From assembly GCA_902783795.1 (NCBI GenBank), contig CACZSO010000046.1, forward strand, positions 1-5,718: 5,718 bases of DNA. Direction: 5' to 3'. Below the pieces are notes generated by a model that did not search any database, was not told the origin of the DNA, and saw nothing but the letters and a program-made list of their open reading frames with translations. Each line of letters opens with the position of its first letter. The first letter of the stretch is position 1. This document shows positions 1 to 5,236 of the stretch, one piece after another. This stretch comes from an uncultured Eubacteriales bacterium. Lineage in GTDB: Bacteria; Bacillota; Clostridia; Lachnospirales; Lachnospiraceae. The position numbers were made by a program, and so were the translations under genes.

Positions 1-1
1 C

Positions 2-175
2 TTTATCGTGGGCGAACAGGCCTGGAACTTCGCAGATTTTATGACGTCCCAGGGACTTTTGAGGGTACAGGGAAATAAGAAGGGACTGTTCACCCGGGAC
101 AGAAAGCCGAAACTGGCGGCTCATTATTTCCGGGAGCGCTGGCATCAAATACCGGATTTTGACTATAAGAAGTAA
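2..175 (+). CDS. uidA: Beta-glucuronidase (GH2), C-terminal fragment
   Basis: This is the last 57 codons of a gene that begins before the window; codons start at base 2 and end at TAA 173-175. The peptide begins FIVGEQAWNFADFMTSQG and continues with GNKKGLFTRDRKPK, which I recognise as the C-terminal part of the TIM-barrel domain of GH2 beta-glucuronidases (E. coli UidA has a closely similar stretch). The N-x-K pair (fragment residues N25 and K27) is the motif that contacts the glucuronate carboxylate and separates glucuronidases from GH2 galactosidases. The catalytic glutamates lie upstream, outside the window. The protein stops about 20 residues after the conserved AAHYFRERW segment, close to the E. 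coli end, so there is no extra C-terminal domain. It would release glucuronic acid from glucuronides, probably in the cytoplasm. A terminator follows about 100 nt downstream. Family assignment is firm; the exact substrate is inferred. Confidence 0.88.
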   Translation, partial: FIVGEQAWNFADFMTSQGLLRVQGNKKGLFTRDRKPKLAAHYFRERWHQIPDFDYKK

Positions 176-192
176 AAGAGAAGAGGTCTGTA

Positions 193-222
193 TTTTTTAA
201 AAAAGCTTTTCCAATGCATTGG
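193..222. other. Stacked short palindromes in the spacer after the glucuronidase gene
   Basis: Three perfect palindromes overlap or abut: TTTTTTAAAAAA (193-204), AAAAGCTTTT (201-210) and CCAATGCATTGG (211-222). They lie just after the glucuronidase stop and well before the terminator. They could be a protein-binding site or only AT-rich spacer; no function is assigned. The rest of 176-276 shows nothing I recognise. Confidence 0.3.
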
Positions 223-276
223 CATCTTACAGATAGACTTAAGAAGCCTGATCAGATGATCCGTCACGTACAGAAG

Positions 277-316
277 CCCGGCAGTTTCCTGAAAGGGAGA
301 GCCTGCCGGGTTTTTT
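277..316 (+). terminator. Rho-independent terminator after the glucuronidase gene
   Basis: CCCGGCAG (277-284) pairs perfectly with CTGCCGGG (303-310). The 18-nt loop contains a small secondary stem (TCCT / AGGGA around GAA). Six T residues (311-316) follow directly. It ends the upstream glucuronidase transcript and insulates the promoter at 353-381. Confidence 0.85.
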
Positions 317-352
317 ATGTGAAATGTTTTCCCGTAGATACAGCTTAAATCA

Positions 353-381
353 TTGCATTTTACGGTAAAGCTTGCTATAAT
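353..381 (+). promoter_or_regulatory. Sigma-A-type promoter for the thymidylate-synthase-like operon
   Basis: TTGCAT (353-358) and a perfect TATAAT (376-381) are separated by 17 bp. The -35 matches the consensus only in its TTG part, but the spacing is ideal and the site lies between a terminator and the start codon at 415. Transcription would start near 388, leaving a leader of about 25 nt that has room for little more than the ribosome binding site. Confidence 0.65.
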
Positions 382-414
382 TATTCCAAATACACTGTCA
401 GGAAGGATATTCCT

Positions 415-1161
415 ATGGAAGAGATCATTGTCAGAGGAAAAAATCTGCCGGAGGCTTATCATAAAGCCCTTACGGCATTGGAAACACAAGGCGAAATAAC
501 AGACTGTGCGGACTGGAATACGACCCAGAAGGAGGTTTCCATGACGATGATCGTGGAAGAACCCCTTTCCGAACCTATGATCAGCAAGCTGTTCATAGGC
601 GGACCGAAAGAACTGGAACAGTACCGGCAGGAAATGCTGTATGGGATCCTGGATTTCGAGGTGGAAAAGGGTAACTGGGAATACACCTACCATCAGAGGA
701 TGGGAAAACAGCTGAAGTTTATTGTAGATGAACTGAAGCGGAATCCTTCTTCCCGGCGGGCAGTTATCTGTATCCGTACCCCGGAGGATATGGGCTCTGA
801 CGATCCTGCGTGTATGCAGCATCTGCAGTACTTTATCCGGAATGGAAAACTGGAATGCAAGATCCTGTTCCGCTCAAACGACGCCTGCAAAGCTTCTTTC
901 ATGAATGCGTTTGCCTTGATCCTGCTGCAGAAATACTTTGCGGATGAGCTGGGAGTGGAGATGGGCACTTATGTCCACAGGGCCAACAGTTATCATTGTT
1001 ATGCACAGGATTATGACATGCTGGCGGGCTATGTGAAGAGGATCCGGGAGGCAGAAGACGAAGAAGACATCTGTTTTGATTATGAAGATGGCTGGAAAGA
1101 TATCATGGAAAGCTATCAGGATGAGATCGAACAGCAGGTACAGGAATTAAAAGAAAGGTAA
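415..1161 (+). CDS. Thymidylate synthase family protein, archaeal/methanogen-like type
   Basis: The 248-residue protein has the ThyA fold signatures in order. WEYTYHQRM (88-96) matches the YGxQWR region. SRR (113-115) carries the phosphate-binding arginines. DPACMQH contains the candidate catalytic nucleophile C133. LFRSND (151-156) supplies R153 and D156. N164 aligns with E. coli N177, which reads the uracil base. YHCY gives H194 and Y196, matching H207/Y209. Retention of Asn at 164 favours dUMP over a cytosine nucleotide, since dCMP hydroxymethylases carry Asp there. The N-terminal ELLWFLxGxTN block of usual bacterial ThyA is missing, and the C-terminus is an acidic, helical tail (about 213-248) instead of the usual PxAV end. 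In both respects it resembles methanogen-type enzymes. The start is supported by AGGAAGG (400-406), 8 nt before ATG. It is the first gene of an operon with the UroD-like gene 13 nt downstream. It may make dTMP, or serve a C1-transfer role on another substrate. Confidence 0.8.
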   Translation: MEEIIVRGKNLPEAYHKALTALETQGEITDCADWNTTQKEVSMTMIVEEPLSEPMISKLFIGGPKELEQYRQEMLYGILDFEVEKGNWEYTYHQRMGKQLKFIVDELKRNPSSRRAVICIRTPEDMGSDDPACMQHLQYFIRNGKLECKILFRSNDACKASFMNAFALILLQKYFADELGVEMGTYVHRANSYHCYAQDYDMLAGYVKRIREAEDEEDICFDYEDGWKDIMESYQDEIEQQVQELKER

Positions 1162-1174
1162 AGGAGAAGTAATT

Positions 1175-2260
1175 ATGGAAAAAATCCCTTTCAACGAGAA
1201 TGAGCTTGAGATCGTAGGGTATGAAAAGAATCGCTTTTTCGGCGATGTCCCGGTGTATAATTTCCCCATGACGCCGAAGGAAGCTTACCGCGCACTGATC
1301 TATGATAAAAAGCCTGTATGGATGCCCATCGGATCTGAGACTAAGGGCTTTACCCCTTCTGTGATCCCGGACAATATCGCCCGCGGCTTCGTATTTGAGC
1401 AGAATCCCTATCCGAGGGAAGAGTACGGCGGAAAAGATATGTTCGGCATCGAATGGGTCTTTGTAGAGCAGGTAGGCGGCTCCATGGTGAAACCCGGCAG
1501 CCCCACCTTAGAGGATGTGAATGATTGGGAAGACGTCCTCCAGTTCCCGGATATCGATTCCTGGGATTGGGCCGGCTCCTATGAAGCGAATAAAGAATTC
1601 TTCAATACGGATAAGTTCATTACCTGCACCCTGTTGAACGGTGCCTGGTTTGAGCGCCTGATCTCCTTCATGGACTTTGAAGGCGCAGCCATGGCCCTTC
1701 TGGACGAAGATCAGGAAGAAGCCCTGCATAAACTGCTGGTGAAGACCACAGATCTGAATATCGCCATTATCGATAAGCTGTTTGAGTACTTCCCCATTGA
1801 TGGCATCTGCATCCATGATGACTGGGGCTCACAGATGGCGCCTTTCTTCTCTGAAGATGCAGCCCGTGAATTCTTCCTTCCCGAAATGAAGAGACTGGTG
1901 AAGCATGTCCATGATAAGGGCTATCCCATCGAGCTGCACAGCTGCGGCCATAATGAGAGCCGGATCGATATTTTTGTGGAAGCCGGTTTTGATGCCTGGT
2001 CGCCCATGCCCATGAATGATACAGCTGATCTGTATGAAAAGGTAGGCGATAAGATGGCTATCGGCCTTACTTCCGTGACCATCGATCTGGATCCGGAGAC
2101 TGCTACGGATGAAGAGATCATCGCAGCCGCCAAGGATTATGTAGACCGGTTCACACAGCCCGGAAAAGTGGCTCTGCCCGGCCGCCAGCCCATCATGAAC
2201 AATAAACTGTTCAAGGAAACCGTATACGAAGAATCCCGCAAACGCTACCTGGAATGGTAA
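1175..2260 (+). CDS. Uroporphyrinogen decarboxylase family protein, probable corrinoid/zinc methyltransferase type
   Basis: The 361-residue protein is of the UroD/MtaA superfamily (TIM barrel). Landmarks are PMTPKEAYRAL (31-41), KPVWMPIG (46-53), GGKDMFGIEW (85-94), the acidic DDWGSQ turn (215-220), LHSCGHNE (254-261) and PMNDTADLY (279-287). H255 and C257 form the H-x-C part of the zinc site that MtaA/MtbA-type enzymes use to activate a thiol for methyl transfer from a corrinoid protein. The third zinc ligand of MtaA is a later Cys; here no Cys follows C257, so the metal site or chemistry must differ. I do not see the N-terminal arginine cluster typical of true HemE, and no haem genes are nearby, so haem synthesis is unlikely. 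ATG 1175 follows AAGGAG (1161-1166) by 8 nt; that site overlaps the last base of the upstream stop codon, indicating co-translation in one operon. No corrinoid-binding partner protein is in the window. The substrate is unknown. Confidence 0.78.
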   Translation: MEKIPFNENELEIVGYEKNRFFGDVPVYNFPMTPKEAYRALIYDKKPVWMPIGSETKGFTPSVIPDNIARGFVFEQNPYPREEYGGKDMFGIEWVFVEQVGGSMVKPGSPTLEDVNDWEDVLQFPDIDSWDWAGSYEANKEFFNTDKFITCTLLNGAWFERLISFMDFEGAAMALLDEDQEEALHKLLVKTTDLNIAIIDKLFEYFPIDGICIHDDWGSQMAPFFSEDAAREFFLPEMKRLVKHVHDKGYPIELHSCGHNESRIDIFVEAGFDAWSPMPMNDTADLYEKVGDKMAIGLTSVTIDLDPETATDEEIIAAAKDYVDRFTQPGKVALPGRQPIMNNKLFKETVYEESRKRYLEW

Positions 2261-2277
2261 CAATCGCATGAACCCAA

Positions 2278-2410
2278 GCCTTCCCCTATGGGGAAGGTGG
2301 CCCGAAGGGCCGGATGAGTTCGCCTTCCCCTTTGGGGAAGGTGTCTGCGAAGCAGACGGATGAGTTCGCCTTCCCCTCTGGGGAAGGTGTCTGCGAAGCA
2401 GACGGATGAG
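2278..2410. repeat. Three tandem copies of a double-hairpin intergenic repeat
   Basis: Copies lie at 2278-2318, 2322-2364 and 2368-2410, separated by TTC. Each copy has a first hairpin, CCTTCCCC-NNN-GGGGAAGG (8-bp stem, loops TAT, TTT, TCT), then a T, a second hairpin with a GAA loop, and a CGGATGAG tail. The second stem is GGCCC/GGGCC in copy 1 but GTCTGC/GCAGAC in copies 2 and 3, so both arms changed together and pairing is kept. No U-tract follows any stem, so these are not standard terminators. From memory, similar GGGGAAGGTG...GGATGAG repeats are scattered between genes in gut Clostridia; the origin may be a small non-autonomous element. The unit lies between the UroD-like gene and the DUF2284 gene and may affect read-through or mRNA stability. 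Confidence 0.9.
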
Positions 2411-2416
2411 GCTGTG

Positions 2417-2437
2417 GTGTCATGCCTTGCATGACAC
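2417..2437. other. Perfect 9-bp hairpin before the DUF2284 gene
   Basis: GTGTCATGC (2417-2425) pairs perfectly with GCATGACAC (2429-2437) around a CTT loop. It begins 6 nt after the third tandem repeat and ends 9 nt before the ribosome binding site at 2447. There is no U-tract, so it is not an intrinsic terminator. It could be the end of the repeat element or an mRNA structure near the start of the next gene. Confidence 0.6.
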
Positions 2438-2459
2438 ATGAGGCACGAAAGGATTTATT

Positions 2460-2993
2460 ATGACGCTTGAGGAACTTATTAAAAAAGCGGAAGATACGGG
2501 CTTTTCCCATGTAGGCCCGGTGAATATGGATGCATTGGAATTTCTTCCGGCGGTCCGGGACATGTGTGCGGACGGCAAATGCGGGGCTTATAATAAAAAG
2601 TGGTCCTGTCCGCCCGCCTGCGGCACGCTGGAAGAGTGTGCAGAAAAAGTCAAAGGCTATACGGCCGGCATTCTGGTACAGACTACGGCTGAATTAGAGG
2701 ATTCCTTTGATTTTGAAGGTATGGCAGAAGCCGGGAAGAAACATGGCCAACTGTTTATGCAGCTTCATAAAGAGCTGACGGATGTCGGGGAGAAATGTTA
2801 TTTCATGGGTACCGGCGGATGCACATTGTGCAAGGAATGCACTTATCCGGATGCGCCCTGCCGCCACCCGGAGATCATGGTGTCTTCCATGGAGGCCAAC
2901 GGCCTTCTGGTCAGCGATGTCTGCCAGAAATCCGGTCTGCCCTATTATTACGGAAAAGATACCTTAACGTATACAGCGATGGTACTGATCTGA
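2460..2993 (+). CDS. DUF2284 Cys-rich putative metal (Fe-S) binding protein
   Basis: The 177-residue soluble protein has 11 cysteines in two groups. The N-terminal group is C36-x4-C41-x8-C50-x3-C54, with KKWSCPPACG in the middle. The C-terminal group is C121-x2-C124-x2-C127-x6-C134, in GGCTLCKECTYPDAPCRHPE. The second group resembles a ferredoxin-type [4Fe-4S] binding loop. The end, SGLPYYYGKDTLTYTAMVL (158-176), is typical of the DUF2284 predicted metal-binding family. From general knowledge, these proteins often occur near corrinoid methyltransferase genes, which fits the UroD-like neighbour; a role in electron delivery or corrinoid reactivation is inference only. The start is supported by GAAAGGA (2447-2453), 6 nt before ATG 2460. 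I see no convincing promoter in the 199-nt gap upstream, so it may be read from the promoter at 353 through the repeat array. A shared terminator follows 15 nt after the stop. Confidence 0.82.
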   Translation: MTLEELIKKAEDTGFSHVGPVNMDALEFLPAVRDMCADGKCGAYNKKWSCPPACGTLEECAEKVKGYTAGILVQTTAELEDSFDFEGMAEAGKKHGQLFMQLHKELTDVGEKCYFMGTGGCTLCKECTYPDAPCRHPEIMVSSMEANGLLVSDVCQKSGLPYYYGKDTLTYTAMVLI

Positions 2994-3008
2994 TCATCAT
3001 GAGAAACT

Positions 3009-3044
3009 AAAAGGCGGCCTATCCGGAAGGACAGGCCGCCTTTT
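3009..3044. terminator. Bidirectional rho-independent terminator between convergent genes
   Basis: AAAAGGCGGCCT (3009-3020) pairs perfectly over 12 bp with AGGCCGCCTTTT (3033-3044), with a 12-nt loop. The outer A/T pairs give a U-run on both strands. It lies 15 nt after the DUF2284 stop and 5 nt after the kinase stop on the other strand, so it should end both transcripts. Confidence 0.92.
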
Positions 3045-3049
3045 AAAAG

Positions 3050-4342
3050 TCATTTCCCGGGCAGGCTAATGGACACCTGAAATACACCGCCCTCGATGCG
3101 GATGTTCATAAAGCCATCGGCTTTCTCCACGATTTCCCGGATGATCTTAAGTCCCAGCCCATGGTTAGAACTGTCCTTCGTGCTCTGGATCTGTCCTTCC
3201 TGTGACAGGATGGAGGATGTTCTTTCCGTGGGATTTTTGCAGTCGATGTAGAGCATATTTTTAACACGCATCAGCTGAAGATCGATCCATTTCTTTTCCG
3301 GGTTCTCCTGCATCAGTGATTCCACGGCGTTATCCAGAAGATTGGCTAAAAGCGAAGCAAAATCCATAGGTTCCATGGGCAGGTCCTGAAGCGGGCACAA
3401 TTCTGTTTTAAAGTCAATATGCTGCTCCCGGCAGCGGGCGGCTACCAGCGTGAGATAAGCATCTACTTCCGTGCAGCCAGTAGAATAAATGATGGGCAGC
3501 TGTTTTTCATATTCGTTAAGAAGCCGGGCGCCTTCCTCCGCCTTACCGCTTAAGATGAGCTGCTGGGCAGTCTGCATGAACTTCCGGGTATCATGGGAGA
3601 GGTAGCGCATGGACTGATAGGTGCTGTTCAAGTCTTCCTGACGCCGGAGATCCTCTTCCTTCATTAGTGTCCGTGTCCTTTCCAGCTGTTCATTTTCATA
3701 AAAGCGGATCAGGAAATGGTACAGCCACAAAAGCAGAAGAAAGGCAGCTGTGGTAAGCACAGCATTCAGAAACAGGGTAAGGCCGGCCGTTTCCACAGCT
3801 CCACGGCTGTGGATCAGGATCAGGAAAGTCAAGCTGATCAGCAGGAGACAGAGCGCGGCAAAAATCAGATTCGGGGTCAGCTTCCGGATACGGGGTCTTA
3901 AGACTCTGACCACCAGAAGCATGACCAGGCCGGTATCCCGCAGCAGGATGAGCTGATAGCCCAGGAAAAACCAGATATCTGAGTAGGCTCTGTCCAGATC
4001 AAAGGGCAGGGTCTTCGGTAATATATAGAAGTAGAAAAAGTGGATCAGGAAAATCAGGACCGGGGGTACCAGGCCAAAAAACAGCCGTTTACTGAGAGGG
4101 TCGGTAAAAAAGAACAGGCAGTATAAAAAGATCAGCGGGAACAGTAAGGAAATATGGATGACAGGATCCATTCCACAGAAAAAGAAAGCCAGCCCTGTTA
4201 TGATACCCATGAGAAAAGGGACGGGAACAGAAACAGAGCGGGGCGTTAAGCTTTTAGTAATGCTGAAAATGATGAGACCGCTTTCCAACAGGCTGAAAAT
4301 AATAAGTCTTGTCAGTATTTTGATCAGTTCCGGTGTACTCAT
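3050..4342 (-). CDS. AgrC/ComD-like sensor histidine kinase (GHKL ATPase)
   Basis: The 430-residue membrane kinase has an N-terminal half (about 10-210) of roughly seven hydrophobic segments with almost no extracytoplasmic domain, as in quorum-peptide receptors of the AgrC/ComD class. A short coiled linker (213-240) leads to the H-box YLSHDTRKFM with phospho-acceptor H250. The GHKL ATPase follows, with an N-box at LLANLLDNAVES (331-342; N334, D337, N338) and a G-box at NHGLGLKII (393-401). The first-box HDxRKF pattern and the lack of HAMP and PAS domains fit the HPK10-type family. Start ATG 4342-4340 overlaps the upstream regulator stop as ATGA and has AGGAG (4354-4350) 7 nt before it, so the two are translationally coupled. 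It should autophosphorylate and pass phosphate to the regulator encoded upstream. The ligand is unknown: no agrB- or agrD-like gene is present in the window. A terminator lies just after the stop. Confidence 0.9.
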   Translation of the reverse strand: MSTPELIKILTRLIIFSLLESGLIIFSITKSLTPRSVSVPVPFLMGIITGLAFFFCGMDPVIHISLLFPLIFLYCLFFFTDPLSKRLFFGLVPPVLIFLIHFFYFYILPKTLPFDLDRAYSDIWFFLGYQLILLRDTGLVMLLVVRVLRPRIRKLTPNLIFAALCLLLISLTFLILIHSRGAVETAGLTLFLNAVLTTAAFLLLLWLYHFLIRFYENEQLERTRTLMKEEDLRRQEDLNSTYQSMRYLSHDTRKFMQTAQQLILSGKAEEGARLLNEYEKQLPIIYSTGCTEVDAYLTLVAARCREQHIDFKTELCPLQDLPMEPMDFASLLANLLDNAVESLMQENPEKKWIDLQLMRVKNMLYIDCKNPTERTSSILSQEGQIQSTKDSSNHGLGLKIIREIVEKADGFMNIRIEGGVFQVSISLPGK

Positions 4343-5064
4343 AGGGCGGCTCCTGTAAAAAACCGGCGCAGTTTGAGAACGACTTCTTCACGGTAACTGC
4401 GGCTTATGGGAACTTCCGAGGCATCATCCAATGTGATGCTTATGGAGGAAAAACTGTTGACATGGTTCATATTGACCAGGAAGCTCTGATGACAGCGAAG
4501 AAAGACGGTATCCGGCAGCTTACGGCAGAAATCAGTGAAACTTTCGCGGGTGCGCACAGATCTGACGCCTGAAAGCGTGTGCACCAGAAGCCGATGATCG
4601 GAATATTCTATGGATAACACCGTATCGGCCGGCAGAGGCCGTTCATTATCAGCTATACGGACCGCAAAGGCCTGCTCCTTTTCCTTAAGTTTCGCTGCAC
4701 ACAGATCCAGCACCTGGGTGAGCTTTTCCCGGGGGACTGGCTTATTAAAATACCGAAGGATATTCAGCTCATACCCCTCTTTCAGATAGGTGTCATAATT
4801 GGTAACAAAAATAAGCATGGCCTCGGGCGCCATACGGCGAAGTTCGCGGGCCAGTTCATACCCATTCATCCTGGCCCCGAAGTCGATGTCCAGAAAATAC
4901 AGGTCAAATGTTTTGTGATCATGAACAGAGGCCAGCAGCGCTTCCGCAGAAAGAAAAGAGGCGATAAAAACATTGGCTGCTTCCGTTTCTTTCTGCCAGT
5001 CACGGATCCCCTCCTTCAGCATTTCAATATACAGTTGTTCATCATCACAGACTGCGATCCTCAT
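4339..5064 (-). CDS. LytTR-family (AgrA/ComE-like) response regulator
   Basis: The 241-residue two-domain regulator has a receiver domain (1 to about 125) with the acidic pair D7/D8, phospho-acceptor D59 in LYFLDIDFG, T88 in IFVTNYD and K108 in YFNKPV. The LytTR DNA-binding domain (about 135-238) shows SIEYSDHRLLVHT (151-163), FLRCHQSFLVNMNHV (188-202) and PISRSYREEV (219-228), all diagnostic for the family. LytTR proteins bind as dimers to two direct repeats about two helical turns apart. A matching candidate site is at 5127-5156, in the divergent promoter region. The start has an excellent AGGAGG (5075-5070), 5 nt before ATG. It is the first gene of the operon with the kinase, which overlaps its stop. 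The most direct target is the exported-protein gene at 5237 and possibly its own promoter. Confidence 0.93.
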   Translation of the reverse strand: MRIAVCDDEQLYIEMLKEGIRDWQKETEAANVFIASFLSAEALLASVHDHKTFDLYFLDIDFGARMNGYELARELRRMAPEAMLIFVTNYDTYLKEGYELNILRYFNKPVPREKLTQVLDLCAAKLKEKEQAFAVRIADNERPLPADTVLSIEYSDHRLLVHTLSGVRSVRTRESFTDFCRKLPDTVFLRCHQSFLVNMNHVNSFSSISITLDDASEVPISRSYREEVVLKLRRFFTGAAL

Positions 5065-5081
5065 ACGATCCTCCTGCTTTT

Positions 5082-5109
5082 ATTCTACAGTCTGAGGAAG
5101 AGAAGTCAA
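5082..5109 (-). promoter_or_regulatory. Promoter of the response regulator-kinase operon
   Basis: On the minus strand, TTGACT (5109-5104) and TAGAAT (5087-5082) are separated by 16 bp; each hexamer matches the sigma-A consensus at five of six positions. Transcription would start near 5075, which puts the AGGAGG ribosome binding site at the extreme 5' end of the mRNA with a leader of only about 11 nt. This is either a very short leader or a sign that the true start is further upstream. Confidence 0.6.
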
Positions 5110-5126
5110 GAGAGAAAATGCTGCGG

Positions 5127-5156
5127 ATTAAGTACAAAACAGGTCAATTAAGTACA
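5127..5156 (+). promoter_or_regulatory. Direct-repeat operator, candidate LytTR regulator binding site
   Basis: ATTAAGTACA occurs identically at 5127-5136 and 5147-5156, a 20-bp period. Similarity extends to ATTAAGTACAnnAC in both copies. LytTR proteins bind paired direct repeats (AgrA sites contain TTAAGTA-like cores), usually with a period of 21-22 bp, so this spacing is slightly short. The second copy ends 5 bp upstream of the -35 of the exported-protein promoter, the position expected for activation, and the pair also lies 17 bp upstream of the regulator's own -35. Confidence 0.65.
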
Positions 5157-5161
5157 GCACC

Positions 5162-5190
5162 TTGCAGATTTCTTTGCCTGACCTCATAAT
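5162..5190 (+). promoter_or_regulatory. Promoter of the divergent exported-protein gene
   Basis: TTGCAG (5162-5167) and CATAAT (5185-5190) are 17 bp apart. The -10 matches at five of six positions but the -35 is weak, as expected for an activator-dependent promoter. The direct-repeat operator lies immediately upstream. Transcription would start near 5197, giving a leader of about 40 nt. Confidence 0.55.
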
Positions 5191-5236
5191 AGAGTTCAAA
5201 GGAAAAGCCGAAGGATCTCAGGAGAAAGGAGAAAGT

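Noticed and set aside
163..822. 219-codon open frame on the minus strand
   Set aside because: It lies antisense to the clear thymidylate-synthase-like gene, crosses that gene's promoter and the glucuronidase terminator, and its translation shows no family signature.
1175..2260. Haem-pathway uroporphyrinogen decarboxylase (HemE)
   Set aside because: The HSCG metal motif and overall pattern match methyltransferase-type members, and no haem biosynthesis genes are near.
1508..2269. Minus-strand open frames of 102, 146 and 70 codons
   Set aside because: All are antisense to the UroD-like gene, whose frame has strong motifs; the antisense translations have no recognisable domains.
2278..2410. Possible CRISPR array
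   Set aside because: The copies are adjacent with only a 3-nt spacer, each is self-complementary in two hairpins, and no unique spacers or cas genes exist.
2278..2437. Hairpins as an intrinsic terminator between the UroD-like and DUF2284 genes
   Set aside because: No T-run follows any stem on either strand, so standard rho-independent termination is not supported.
2245..2510. Two small minus-strand open frames (64 and 74 codons) across the repeat array
   Set aside because: They translate the hairpin repeats and the start of the DUF2284 gene; their repeated peptide pattern comes only from the DNA repeat.
4915..5151. 78-codon plus-strand open frame across the regulator start and promoter
   Set aside because: It overlaps the regulator coding region, its ribosome binding site, its promoter and part of the direct repeat; there is no supporting ribosome site or motif.
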